DNA of 42,964 nucleotides from Alphaproteobacteria bacterium. Its GTDB lineage: Bacteria > Pseudomonadota > Alphaproteobacteria > WRAU01 > Hepatincolaceae. The position numbers and the translations under genes were made by a program. Under the pieces are notes generated by a model. That model saw only the letters and a program-made list of their open reading frames with translations, was not told the origin of the DNA and searched no databases. This document shows, piece after piece, positions 34,675-42,964 of this stretch. The stretch's first letter is position 1, and each line of letters starts with the position of its first letter. Location: positions 1 through 42,964 of the forward strand of contig CANHGT010000003.1 of the NCBI GenBank assembly GCA_947460385.1, in the 5' to 3' direction.

Positions 34675-35223
34675 ATGCAAAAATTATTTTACGGCTTAGT
34701 TTTATTTATATTTTTTAATTATAATGTACAATTATCAGCAGATTCAAATCAAGTGAGTGAAAATAACATTAAACCAACAGATGTTTCTACTGTTGAAAAA
34801 GAAACCATAAATGAAGACGATTATGACGCAATTTTAATAGATGATAAAGGCAATATTTTAGAAGATTCAGATACACCAACAGGTGGGAAAACAATTCAAG
34901 ATTTAGGAAACAAGTTAGGTAAAAAATCATCTTTAAACATGAAAAAAGCTTATCATTCAGAAAAAATCATGGTAAAAAAAGGCGAAAGAGTTAAAGCTAT
35001 GTATGGTGGTACAATACTTGAACTAGATACACAAATTGGTAAGAATGTAGGTGGAGCTAGGGTTATGCGTTTAGAACTGTTTAATGGTGATGAATTAGTT
35101 GTTACAGGAGTTAATACTAAAGAAACCGAATTAAAAATAGGTGATAAAGTGCAAACAGGTGATTATCTTGGCGTTGCAGATTCAGATACGGTAGAGATAA
35201 GATTATTGTCAGTATCTAAATAA
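34675..35223 (+). CDS. Exported protein with a degenerate LytM/M23-like domain
   Basis: The 182-residue protein has a signal peptide (MQKLFYGLVLFIFFNYNVQLSA), an acidic low-complexity linker (about 24-75, with DDYDAILIDDKGNILEDSD), then a beta-rich domain (about 98-180). The latter follows the lysostaphin-like pattern: VKKGERVKAMYGGTILEL, RVMRLELFNGDELVVTGV, then LKIGDKVQTGDYLGVADS and VEIRLLS. The HxxxD and HxH zinc ligands of M23 peptidases are missing, so it is not a peptidase; degenerate LytM proteins often regulate amidases. This family reading is by eye and tentative. AGGGGA precedes the ATG, and a terminator follows at 35253. Confidence 0.5.
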   Translation: MQKLFYGLVLFIFFNYNVQLSADSNQVSENNIKPTDVSTVEKETINEDDYDAILIDDKGNILEDSDTPTGGKTIQDLGNKLGKKSSLNMKKAYHSEKIMVKKGERVKAMYGGTILELDTQIGKNVGGARVMRLELFNGDELVVTGVNTKETELKIGDKVQTGDYLGVADSDTVEIRLLSVSK

Positions 35224-35252
35224 ATACTTTAATTTATATTACTAAGTAGCAG

Positions 35253-35284
35253 AAAAGGTTGAAGATAAATATTCAACCTTTTTG
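35253..35284 (+). terminator. Rho-independent terminator before the TonB-dependent receptor
   Basis: AAAAGGTTGAA (35253-35263) and TTCAACCTTTT (35272-35282) form a perfect 11-bp stem with an eight-base loop and run into T residues. It separates the LytM-like gene from the receptor-tonB pair. Confidence 0.85.
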
Positions 35285-35359
35285 ATTGTAATTAGATAAA
35301 AATTGTATTATTATGTATTGTAACAAAATAATACATAGTTATAATTAGGATGTACAATT

Positions 35360-37243
35360 ATGAAGCTCACTTACTCTGTTTTTTTATTCTTTTTAGTCAT
35401 TATTATTAATTTTAGCAATTTGTATGCCATTGAAACCCTGAAAAAAGTTGAAGTATTTGGCGAAGTTACTAAAGAAGAAAACTTTTCAAAAAATATCATA
35501 GTTGTAACATCTGAAGATCTACGTAAAACACGTGCTAAAACACTAGTTGAAGCATTGCAATATGTTCCTGGTGTTTCAATAGTAAGTTATGCTCCATATC
35601 ATAATGCTTTTTTATATATTAAAGGTGCATCTCCCCATAGTAGTATAATATTAATAAATGGTGTGAAAATTGCAGATCCATCACAGGGAGCATTTGATAT
35701 TAGTCAAATACCATTAATGGCAGTAGATAGAATAGAAATTATTCAAAGTGGTGATGGAGTATCTTATGGTTCTTCTGCCGCATCAGGAGTAATAAATATT
35801 ATTACTACTACAGCTTCACAAAACACTGAAGTTAAAGGACTCATAGAAACAGGTTTAGATTCTTCTCATTATGGAGAATTGGGTTATTTAGGTGTTTCAA
35901 ATAATAATATGCATAGATTTAATTTTTTTATATCAGATCATGGTTCACAGGGTTATAATTTAGCCTATCCCGATCATAATAATCTTGGTGAGAAAGATGG
36001 TTTTTCTAAGCAGTCTTTTTTAACCACATATTCTTACAATAGTTTTGATGCTTTATTTCAATATAATAATGGTAAGCGTGATGGCGATGATTTAACAAAT
36101 GGACCACCTTGTAACGGACAATTTGTATGTTTGAAAGATATCTACAACACCGATTATAAAAAAGAAACTTACAATGGCTATTTGAAATATAATTTTGCAT
36201 TTAAAAACACTAATCATACATTATCATTGTCTACTTTTAATGTAGATAGATTAGATTATGCAGGTGGTGGACTCTTAATGAATAAAAGTTCGGGGCAAGA
36301 TATTAATATAGCTTATAATACATATATTAGATATTTAGACAATGGTTTTGTAAAATTAGGGTTAGATTACGATTTGCAAAAATTAAGTCAAAATTATGCT
36401 AATTTTATGGAAGTTCCACAAGAATTTACTTCATTTAATGAAAGTACTTTAGCTTATTATAGTATAATTGGTTACCGCTTTTTTAATGCTTTAAATTTAA
36501 GTGCAGGTCTAAGGTATAATACCTATAATGAGTATACAGCAGATAATAAAATCAATTATAATTTCTCTATGGATTACATATTCTTGAACAATTATAAATT
36601 AAGAGCAAATTATATCTATAATTTTAAAGCTCCTAATTTGTATGAATTACATGGTAGTTATGGCAATGAACAATTGTTAGAAGAACAAACTAAAGGATAT
36701 GATGTTGGTGTAGATGCCACTTTGCTAAATGGTAATTTATTATTAAATGCTACATATTTTAAGCAAAAAATTACTAATTTAATAACCTTAGATTATAATT
36801 TTAACACTGCTAACCATATACCAACTCAAGAGTTTACTAATATAGATGGAACATATGGTAGTGAAGGGTTTATGTTTTTTGCTAAAATGCCTATAACAAA
36901 ATATTTTAACTTTACAACAGGTTATACTCTATTATTCTTTAATGAAATAGCTAATAGAAGACCAAAGAATGCTGTAAATACGTCTTTAGAGTTTAAACCT
37001 ATATCTGATTTATCTTTTGTGGTAGATTATATGTATATTGGAAAAACTTTAGATGGTTTTGATAGCACAGGGTATCAAAAACTAGATTCTTATAATATTG
37101 TAAATACTAAAATAGAATACAACATTACTAATAATTTTGCTTCTTATTTAAAACTTACCAATATCTTTAATGAAGATTATCAATCTTCTATGGGCTTCCA
37201 AGGTGCAGGACGTGGCGCTTATATAGGATTGCTATGGAAGTAA
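35360..37243 (+). CDS. TonB-dependent outer-membrane receptor, BtuB-like
   Basis: The 627-residue protein has a signal peptide (ending NLYA), a likely TonB box near ETLKKVEVFGEV, a plug domain (about 45-150) with LVEALQYVPGVSIVS, IKGASPHSSIILINGVKI and VDRIEIIQSGDGVSYGSSAASGVINIIT, and a 22-strand barrel ending GRGAYIGLLWK. The plug wording and size are close to BtuB (cobalamin) and small siderophore receptors. The ligand is not decided by sequence: I find no cobalamin riboswitch or Fur box in the 76 bases before it. tonB follows 15 bases downstream, in keeping with a dedicated pair. Two cysteines in an extracellular loop (GPPCNGQFVCL) probably bond. Confidence 0.9.
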   Translation: MKLTYSVFLFFLVIIINFSNLYAIETLKKVEVFGEVTKEENFSKNIIVVTSEDLRKTRAKTLVEALQYVPGVSIVSYAPYHNAFLYIKGASPHSSIILINGVKIADPSQGAFDISQIPLMAVDRIEIIQSGDGVSYGSSAASGVINIITTTASQNTEVKGLIETGLDSSHYGELGYLGVSNNNMHRFNFFISDHGSQGYNLAYPDHNNLGEKDGFSKQSFLTTYSYNSFDALFQYNNGKRDGDDLTNGPPCNGQFVCLKDIYNTDYKKETYNGYLKYNFAFKNTNHTLSLSTFNVDRLDYAGGGLLMNKSSGQDINIAYNTYIRYLDNGFVKLGLDYDLQKLSQNYANFMEVPQEFTSFNESTLAYYSIIGYRFFNALNLSAGLRYNTYNEYTADNKINYNFSMDYIFLNNYKLRANYIYNFKAPNLYELHGSYGNEQLLEEQTKGYDVGVDATLLNGNLLLNATYFKQKITNLITLDYNFNTANHIPTQEFTNIDGTYGSEGFMFFAKMPITKYFNFTTGYTLLFFNEIANRRPKNAVNTSLEFKPISDLSFVVDYMYIGKTLDGFDSTGYQKLDSYNIVNTKIEYNITNNFASYLKLTNIFNEDYQSSMGFQGAGRGAYIGLLWK

Positions 37244-37258
37244 TAACGTAGGTGCTAT

Positions 37259-37891
37259 GTGTTAATAGTTCGAATAAAAAACATAAATATTTATAGCTCG
37301 TGGTTTATATCTGCATTGATACATGGCTTAGTATTATGTTTTTTATTTGTTCTTTACTTTTTTAATATTACCCCAAGTTATAATTTGGGTAGTTCTATTA
37401 AGGTTTCTTTAAGCACAGAAGTAAGCAATGCAAATTTGTCAACACCATTACCAACAACCCATAAATATATTCATAAAGCTAAGAAAAATAATATACCCGC
37501 TATTAATCGTAATGATGATGCTAATTTACAACAAGAGCAAATACCAAACAGTAGTACTTTGGCTAAAGAGCGTACATTACAACAAGAAAATCATCAATCT
37601 AATTTTCAGCATGAACCTATCAATTATGAAGATTTAGGAGGGAATAATGGCAATGAAATACCTGTGTATCCATTAATTGCTAGAATTAACAAATGGGAAG
37701 GACAGGTTATCTTGCATGCCACATTAAACACAGAAGGCAAGGTTGTTAATGTGGTTATTCAAACTAGCTCAGGTTATGAAGTTTTAGACAAAGCCGCAGT
37801 TAATGCAATTAAAAAATGGGAAATTAAGCATAATAGCAAATCAGAAATGGTTGTGCTAATACCTATAGTATTTAAAATAAATAATACATAG
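37259..37891 (+). CDS. tonB: TonB-like energy transducer
   Basis: The 210-residue protein has one N-terminal membrane anchor (about 14-36), a lysine/glutamine/asparagine-rich periplasmic linker without the usual Pro-Glu/Pro-Lys repeats, and a TonB C-terminal domain (about 135-207): IPVYPLIARINKWEGQVILHATLNTEGKV, then GYEVLDKAAVNAIKKWEI. It starts with GTG at 37259 behind TAGGTG, and I see no ATG alternative that keeps the anchor. It would pass proton-motive-force energy to the receptor upstream. exbB and exbD are not in the window. Confidence 0.88.
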   Translation: MLIVRIKNINIYSSWFISALIHGLVLCFLFVLYFFNITPSYNLGSSIKVSLSTEVSNANLSTPLPTTHKYIHKAKKNNIPAINRNDDANLQQEQIPNSSTLAKERTLQQENHQSNFQHEPINYEDLGGNNGNEIPVYPLIARINKWEGQVILHATLNTEGKVVNVVIQTSSGYEVLDKAAVNAIKKWEIKHNSKSEMVVLIPIVFKINNT

Positions 37892-37979
37892 CCTTGCTAA
37901 TTTAAGTCTTAAAATAATCACTTTTATGAATTATCTATTCAATAATTCTTCACTATAAAATCATGAAACTACATTGATA

Positions 37980-38008
37980 TTGAGTTTATATATAATTTAT
38001 TATATAAT
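37980..38008 (+). promoter_or_regulatory. Predicted sigma-70 promoter of the fructose PTS gene
   Basis: TTGAGT (37980-37985) and a consensus TATAAT (38003-38008) are 17 bases apart and 60 bases before the start codon. I see no obvious FruR/Cra-type operator. Confidence 0.45.
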
Positions 38009-38067
38009 TAAATAAGTTACAAGCACTATATAACAAGATTTATTAAGAAACTTTAGAGGAAAACATC

Positions 38068-39948
38068 ATGTTATTAAGAGATGTTATACAAAATAATTTA
38101 TATTTTACAAATATTAAACACACAACAAAGAAAGAAGTTTTAGCAGATTTAATAAGCACCTTAGATACTAATGGACTTATTAGCAATAAAGGATTTTTTT
38201 ATCAAGATATAATCTCCCGAGAAAACATATCTTCTACATTTATGGGAAATTTAGTGGCAATTCCCCATGCAAAAAGCGACCATGTTAAAGACGTGGCTAT
38301 ATCTTTTGGTATTTCTCAGTCTAAAATAAAAAATGATGATACCATTGAAAATGATGTTAATAACGAAGCCCAAATATTTTTCATGTTAGCAATTCCCAAA
38401 TCAGCAAGTGATGTGCATTTATCATTAATTTCTGAATTAGCACAATTATTAATACAGCAAGATTTTTGTGATGCTTTACTATTATGCAAATCTAAGGAAA
38501 ATATTTTAGAAGTGTTTGATCAATTTATATCTAATAACAATAATAAAATTAAAGCTGTAGAAAACACATCAAAAAGTTATGATATAGTAGCAGTAACAGC
38601 ATGTCCTGTAGGCATTGCACATACATATATAGCGGCAGAGAAATTACAAAATACAGCACAAGCGATGGGATACAGTATTAAAGTACAAACTAATGGTTCT
38701 ATTGGTATAAAAAATACTTTAACGGTTGATGATATTAAACATGCTAAGGCAGTTATTATTGCTAGTGATATTGATATTGAAGATGATATCTTTGTAGGTA
38801 AACCAGTATATAAATGTCCTGTAGCCGAAGCAGTTAAAAGTGCCGAAGAAGTTATTAAAAAATCTTTAAAAGCTCCTGTATTAAGTAGTTCATCTATAAA
38901 GTCGCAAGACGCAAGTAACAACAAATTAGGGGCATATAAACATTTGTTAAATGGTGTTTCTTTTATGATTCCATTTGTAGTGATGGGAGGAATTTTAATT
39001 GCCGTAGCTATTGCCTTATCGGGCATTAATTCAGGTAGTGGTGTGGCAATTACTAATGATATTTTAAAGAAGATGGAAACATTAGGAGCAATGTCTTTTG
39101 GCTTAATGGTACCAATTTTAGCAGGTTATATAGGCTATAGTATTGGTGGTAAGCCCGCACTTGCCCCAAGTATGGTTGGTGGTATGTTGGCAAATAGTAT
39201 GCAGGCAGGCTTTTTAGGTGGAATCTTAATTGGTTTTGTAGGTGGCTATGCTATTAAGTATTTTCTTATGATACCTGTAAAAAATAAAACCTTATTAACT
39301 ATTATGCCTGTGTTGATTATACCTTTAGTAGGGGTCGTGGTAGTAGGTGTATTTATGTATTCTATTGGAACATATATTGCTGATTTTATGGCATTATTAA
39401 CAAGCTCTTTACAAGTGATGTCTGCCAGCGGGCAAGCTAGTAATATTTTATTCTGTGCTTTGTTAGGATTAATGATTGTAATAGACATGGGTGGTCCAAT
39501 TAATAAGGTAGCATTTTTATTTGGTGCATCAATGATTGCAGCAGGTGTACCAACAATTATGGGACCAATAGCAGTAGCTGTAGCTATTCCACCTTTAGGT
39601 ATGTCTCTTGCCACCTTAATAAAAGGCAAAAATTATTCTGTAGAGGAAAAACAAGCAGGTAAAGCAGCATTTTTTATGGGAATGATTGGTATAACAGAAG
39701 GTGCGATTCCTTTTGCCGCATCTGATCCATTACGTGTAATTCCTGCTATTGTAGTAGGTGGAGCAGTAGGTGGAGCATTAGCAGGCTACTTTAAAGTGGC
39801 AGATTATGCACCACATGGCGGTCCAATAGTACTTCCTGTAGTAGATAATGTGGTTGGATTTTTAATTTCACTAGCAGTTGGCGTTCTAGTAACTGCTATT
39901 ATCGTTAATATATTAAAGTCTATGAATAATAAAAAAAGCCAAGCATAA
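38068..39948 (+). CDS. fruA: PTS fructose-type transporter, fused EIIA-EIIB-EIIC
   Basis: This is a complete sugar phosphotransferase permease in one chain of 626 residues. EIIA (about 1-150) has the phosphorylated His67 in AIPHAKS. EIIB (about 172-270) has Cys179 in VTACPVGIAHTYIAAEKL. EIIC (about 287-622) has about nine membrane helices with MIPFVVMGGILIA, IDMGGPINKVAF, ITEGAIPFAASDP and YAPHGGPIV, all fructose-family marks. Transported sugar leaves as the 1-phosphate if it is fructose. The A-B-C order with no HPr domain is more typical of Gram-positive FruA than of enterobacterial FruAB. No fruK, HPr or EI gene is adjacent. The gene stands alone behind its own promoter and ahead of a strong terminator. 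Confidence 0.93.
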   Translation: MLLRDVIQNNLYFTNIKHTTKKEVLADLISTLDTNGLISNKGFFYQDIISRENISSTFMGNLVAIPHAKSDHVKDVAISFGISQSKIKNDDTIENDVNNEAQIFFMLAIPKSASDVHLSLISELAQLLIQQDFCDALLLCKSKENILEVFDQFISNNNNKIKAVENTSKSYDIVAVTACPVGIAHTYIAAEKLQNTAQAMGYSIKVQTNGSIGIKNTLTVDDIKHAKAVIIASDIDIEDDIFVGKPVYKCPVAEAVKSAEEVIKKSLKAPVLSSSSIKSQDASNNKLGAYKHLLNGVSFMIPFVVMGGILIAVAIALSGINSGSGVAITNDILKKMETLGAMSFGLMVPILAGYIGYSIGGKPALAPSMVGGMLANSMQAGFLGGILIGFVGGYAIKYFLMIPVKNKTLLTIMPVLIIPLVGVVVVGVFMYSIGTYIADFMALLTSSLQVMSASGQASNILFCALLGLMIVIDMGGPINKVAFLFGASMIAAGVPTIMGPIAVAVAIPPLGMSLATLIKGKNYSVEEKQAGKAAFFMGMIGITEGAIPFAASDPLRVIPAIVVGGAVGGALAGYFKVADYAPHGGPIVLPVVDNVVGFLISLAVGVLVTAIIVNILKSMNNKKSQA

Positions 39949-39985
39949 ACATATCACATAGTTTATATTTATAAATGATACAAAG

Positions 39986-40021
39986 GGGGGGATAGTTATA
40001 ATATTATCTCCCCATTTTTTT
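39986..40021 (+). terminator. Strong Rho-independent terminator after the PTS gene
   Basis: GGGGGGATA (39986-39994) pairs with TATCTCCCC (40005-40013) over a ten-base loop with one G-U pair, followed by a run of T residues. Confidence 0.85.
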
Positions 40022-40164
40022 ATATATAGCTAACTCTTTATATCCAAATTAAATAATTTAGCTATATCTTTAATAGTTGTGTGGAAATATCAAAAAAAAT
40101 AATTTATAATATATAATCATATGACAAATTATTTATATCAACATTAAAGAATAAGGGGCATAAC

Positions 40165-41541
40165 ATGTTAAATATCTTAGTATTATTGTTAGTAATTTGG
40201 GTAGCTTACTTAATTATTAAACAATATAATCCACCCGCTGTGCTAATTATTGCTGGGTTACTTTTATTCAGTTTGGCATACTTTATAAATGGTACGCCTA
40301 TTATTAATCAAGATACTAATTCTACCAACTTATTTATATTTGATTTATGGCTGTTGTTCGACCAAGTAACAAATAATCGCTTAGCAAAATTAGGTCTAAC
40401 CTTAGTTTCTATAGCAGGTGTTGCTACATATATGAATAAAATAGGAGCATCGGCTTCTTTTATTAAGGCTACTTCAAAAACGATTGATAAAATCTCTAAT
40501 CCATATGTGTTACTGTATGCTACTTTAGTGGTAGTTTTTATTATGTATATTTTTATTACAGGGGCAACCTCATTATCTTTAATGCTAATGGGAACTTTGT
40601 ATCCTATTTTAAGAAATGCAGGAATAAGTAACAAAACAGCTTGTGCTACTATTGTAATTCCTACCGCTTGGGAGTATGGACCGGGGCAAATTAATGCGGT
40701 TTTAGGGGCAAAAGTAATTAATGTTGATATTATAGACTTTGTGATATATCATCAAACCCCTATTCAAATTGCTGTATTAATTACAATTCCACTGGTAAAT
40801 ATATTATGGCAAAAATATTTAGATAAGAAAGAGAACTACGTAATAGCAGAAAACAAGGGCAAATATCTGCACGAGATTAATCCAAGCGAAAAAGTAGATG
40901 CACCTAAATATTACGCACTATTTCCATTAATTCCCCTAGTGTTGTTAATTGCATTTTCACCTTTGTTTACGAACAAATACAATGTATCTATTCCTGTGGC
41001 AATGATGGTTACTATTAGTATTTGTATTATTATTGAATCGTTGCATTATAAATCGTTCAAGACAGCATTAGATAATTTTTCAGCTTGGATAGATGGCACA
41101 GGTAAAATTTTTGCCACAGTAATTATTTTAATGGTATCTGCGGAGTTTTTCGCCAAAGGATTAGAACAAGTAGGGGCAATTAATACGCTTATTACTTATG
41201 CTGAATATTTTGAAAATCAGCCATATTTAATTGCAATAGCATTTTCTTTGCTTATTTTACTTATTGCCTTTATTACAGGTTCGGGAAATGCCCCTGTGCT
41301 AGCATTTGTAAGCTTGGTTCCAACACTTTCTGCAAAATTTAACTTGAATCCATTAATTATTTTAGTGCCTATTTTACTGGCAGCAGGGGTTGGTAGAACT
41401 TTTTCACCTGTGGCAGGGGTAATAATTACAATAGCAGGTATTGCCAATTTGAACACTATAGATTTAGTAAAAAGAACGTGTTTACCAGTAATTGCTAGTT
41501 TAATAATTGCCATAGTTATTTCTGTTATTCGCTATAGTTAA
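40165..41541 (+). CDS. dcuC: C4-dicarboxylate carrier, DcuC family
   Basis: The 458-residue protein has 11-12 membrane helices. Family marks are FDLWLLFDQVTNNRLAKLGLTLVSIAGVATYMNKIGAS near the start, a PTAWEYGPGQINAVLGAK loop, and the repeat-type motif FITGSGNAPVLAFVSLVP with AGVGRTFSPVAGVI towards the end. DcuC exports succinate in fermenting E. coli and can exchange fumarate. With a PTS, an alcohol dehydrogenase and threonine degradation in the same window, mixed fermentation with succinate export is a fair inference. AAGGGG stands 9 bases before the ATG. Related short-chain-acid and YfcC-like carriers have similar topology, so the substrate is probable, not certain. Confidence 0.87.
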   Translation: MLNILVLLLVIWVAYLIIKQYNPPAVLIIAGLLLFSLAYFINGTPIINQDTNSTNLFIFDLWLLFDQVTNNRLAKLGLTLVSIAGVATYMNKIGASASFIKATSKTIDKISNPYVLLYATLVVVFIMYIFITGATSLSLMLMGTLYPILRNAGISNKTACATIVIPTAWEYGPGQINAVLGAKVINVDIIDFVIYHQTPIQIAVLITIPLVNILWQKYLDKKENYVIAENKGKYLHEINPSEKVDAPKYYALFPLIPLVLLIAFSPLFTNKYNVSIPVAMMVTISICIIIESLHYKSFKTALDNFSAWIDGTGKIFATVIILMVSAEFFAKGLEQVGAINTLITYAEYFENQPYLIAIAFSLLILLIAFITGSGNAPVLAFVSLVPTLSAKFNLNPLIILVPILLAAGVGRTFSPVAGVIITIAGIANLNTIDLVKRTCLPVIASLIIAIVISVIRYS

Positions 41542-41553
41542 AATCATCACTTA

Positions 41554-41645
41554 ATATGTGTGTATGTAAGTATGTTGAAAGATGTACTTACATGCATCAT
41601 TTTCATTTATTATATAACATTAAACTAAACTCATCATACACATAT
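41554..41645. other. Structured intergenic region between dcuC and the reverse transcriptase
   Basis: An outer inverted repeat pairs ATATGTGTGTATG (41554-41566) with CATACACATAT (41635-41645), apart from a two-base bulge. Inside it, ATGTAAGTA (41564-41572) pairs with TACTTACAT (41585-41593). The inner hairpin could be the dcuC terminator, though its T-tract is poor. The two pairings share a few bases at 41564-41566, so they compete at that edge. Because a reverse transcriptase follows, an RT-associated non-coding RNA is also possible. Confidence 0.4.
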
Positions 41646-41671
41646 CAAGTAATTTTTAAGTTATATTAAGA

Positions 41672-41700
41672 TTGATTTTGTAATATAACAATAGTATTAT
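41672..41700 (+). promoter_or_regulatory. Predicted promoter of the reverse transcriptase gene
   Basis: TTGATT (41672-41677) and TATTAT (41695-41700) are 17 bases apart, 36 bases before the start codon. An AAGG ribosome-binding sequence is 7 bases before the ATG. Confidence 0.4.
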
Positions 41701-41735
41701 GTATGAGATATAATAAAATTAATTAAGGTTGTATA

Positions 41736-42964
41736 ATGGTAAATGATACAGTTTTTGATAATTGTTTTAGTATTGATAATTTTAACGAAGTATTAAATAA
41801 ATTACAAAAAAAATCTAACAATATAGATACTAACAATATTGATATAACTAAAATAATAACATCAATTAATGATAAAAGTTATGACTTTCAGTTTTTTCAA
41901 GAAAAATTAATTATAAAAGATAGAACTGTACCACCTAGACTTATAGCGGTATTAAGTTTAGAAAAAAAGCTTGTTTTAAAGATAGTCAATAAATATTTAC
42001 AAGAAATAACAAAAAAATCTATTAAACAAGAAACTCCTAATACAAAAGTAAATAATCTATATAAGAAAATAATTAGTGAAAAAGAAGGAACTATTTATAA
42101 ATATGATATAACAAATTTTTACCCTAGTATTAAATTAGAAATATTATATGAAAAACTAGAAAAATTAGAACTTGATTCAAGAGTAATTAAGCTTATTAAA
42201 GATGCGTTAGAAACAAAAAATGTACCAAGTAAAAGCAAGTATGATTCAGAAAAGAACAACCCAAATAGCACATATAATCCCAAAGGAATACATCAAGGTA
42301 TTCCAATATCAAATATTTTAGCAGAAATATATCTAAAAGATTTTGATGAATCAATGAAGAACAGTGTAGATTATTATGATAGATATGTAGATGATATTAT
42401 TATTTTTGACAAAAGAGATGATGAAGATATTAAACACACGATTACAAATATTGTTACAAAAAATCTGGAAGTACAATGTTTAGAATTGAATGATAAAAAA
42501 ACAAATATATTTAATATACCACATAAAGATGATTTAAAGGAAGATTTTTCTTTTTTAGGCTATATAATAAAAAATAATGATGATAATAAAATCAAAAATA
42601 ATAAACCATTTACTTTAAGTATAAAGAAAGATAAGATTAATAAAAAAATTACTAAAATTTATAAAAAGTTTGTTTTTTTATCAAAGAATTTAGCTAAACA
42701 CTATGAGCCAAGTAAACACGGGTTTTCTGCAGATTTTCAACTGTATAAAAAAGTAGCTTTATTAGAAATTCAAACTGAGATATACGGTATTTGTTTTAAT
42801 GAAAAAGTATATGGTTGGCTAAATTATTATACAGCAATTAATGATGGATACGTTTTTGCTTCAATTTATCAACATATAAAAAGATTATGTAAGAAATATA
42901 AATACTATTTTGACATAGAAGATTTTAAAAGTCTTTATGAAATGAGAAAAAATATTTTAGATAA
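41736..42964 (+). CDS. Reverse transcriptase, probably defence-associated (DRT/UG group), 3' end cut by window
   Basis: At least 409 residues run open to the window end without a stop. The polymerase core is intact: motif A YKYDITNFYPSI (Asp124), motif B GIHQGIPISNILAEIYL (about 184-200), motif C DRYVDDIIIF (Asp219 and Asp220), motif D LNDKKTNIF and motif E FSFLGY (about 271-276). A helical C-terminal part follows. No group II intron maturase or HNH domain is seen. An N-terminus starting FDNCFSIDNF and the string AEIYLKDFDESM before YVDD remind me of the UG3 (Drt3a) branch of antiviral reverse transcriptases; that is from memory and needs a profile search. Unlike retron RTs there is no VTRYADD-type motif C. 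It is lysine/asparagine-rich like its neighbours, so composition does not prove recent transfer. Confidence 0.85.
   Translation, partial: MVNDTVFDNCFSIDNFNEVLNKLQKKSNNIDTNNIDITKIITSINDKSYDFQFFQEKLIIKDRTVPPRLIAVLSLEKKLVLKIVNKYLQEITKKSIKQETPNTKVNNLYKKIISEKEGTIYKYDITNFYPSIKLEILYEKLEKLELDSRVIKLIKDALETKNVPSKSKYDSEKNNPNSTYNPKGIHQGIPISNILAEIYLKDFDESMKNSVDYYDRYVDDIIIFDKRDDEDIKHTITNIVTKNLEVQCLELNDKKTNIFNIPHKDDLKEDFSFLGYIIKNNDDNKIKNNKPFTLSIKKDKINKKITKIYKKFVFLSKNLAKHYEPSKHGFSADFQLYKKVALLEIQTEIYGICFNEKVYGWLNYYTAINDGYVFASIYQHIKRLCKKYKYYFDIEDFKSLYEMRKNILD

Noticed and set aside
35284-35359. A cobalamin riboswitch ahead of the BtuB-like receptor
   Set aside because: There are only 76 bases after the terminator and none of the B12-box sequence, so the ligand of the receptor is left open.
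38577-39629. Long antisense reading frames inside the PTS gene, and many similar short frames opposite other genes
   Set aside because: They have no ribosome-binding sites, no recognisable domains, and mirror the codon bias of the real gene on the other strand.
41542-41735. A retron msr/msd element before the reverse transcriptase
   Set aside because: The RT lacks the retron motif C context, and I see no a1/a2 repeats with a branching-G stem; a different RT-linked RNA remains possible and is listed as a finding.

Overview
This is a very AT-rich stretch (about 30 % GC by eye) of a bacterial chromosome. It most likely comes from a host-associated or reduced alphaproteobacterium. The support is a GcrA cell-cycle regulator, a class I (archaeal-type) lysyl-tRNA synthetase, the dac-tmk-holB cluster, trkA next to an alphaproteobacterial-type hfq, and the kbl-tdh pair. 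A fructose-type PTS permease, a DcuC-like dicarboxylate carrier, a YqhD-like alcohol dehydrogenase and the threonine-to-glycine route fit a fermentative, gut- or symbiont-like life. A relative of the Holosporales/Hepatincolaceae is possible, but that is a guess from gene content.

Left edge (1-763): the trailing end of a type II CRISPR array (36-bp repeats, 30-bp spacers), a hairpin terminator, and a tracrRNA gene carrying an anti-repeat and its own terminator. The cas genes must lie to the left or elsewhere. A gene-free stretch with one promoter-like site follows.

764-12754: housekeeping and metabolism: glmS (-), kbl-tdh (+), mpg and an MgtA-type P-type ATPase (-), an iron-type alcohol dehydrogenase, lysS, gcrA and a Nudix hydrolase (+).

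12798-17985: a five-gene unit holding a LolA-like periplasmic protein, two FtsX/MacB-type permeases, a LolD-like ATPase and an outer-membrane beta-barrel. Together they could form an inner-to-outer-membrane path for a lipid or lipoprotein.

17982-23841: dac-tmk-holB (-), a tandem pair of paralogous outer-membrane proteins (+), and ispE (-). 24090-27943: two unusual fusion proteins, a HAD phosphatase joined to a NanE-like domain without its catalytic residues, and a phosphoethanolamine-transferase-like membrane enzyme joined to a glycerophosphodiesterase-like domain.

28053-41541: trkA, hfq and a MerR regulator (+); tkt, rpe and a DUF502 membrane protein (-); tatC, a degenerate LytM-like protein, a TonB-dependent receptor with tonB, a three-domain fructose PTS permease, and dcuC.

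Right edge (41542-42964): a structured intergenic region and a reverse transcriptase gene cut by the window end. It resembles the defence-associated (DRT/UG) reverse transcriptases. The window is therefore mostly ordinary chromosome, with candidate antiviral loci at both ends and several unusual envelope-related proteins between them.
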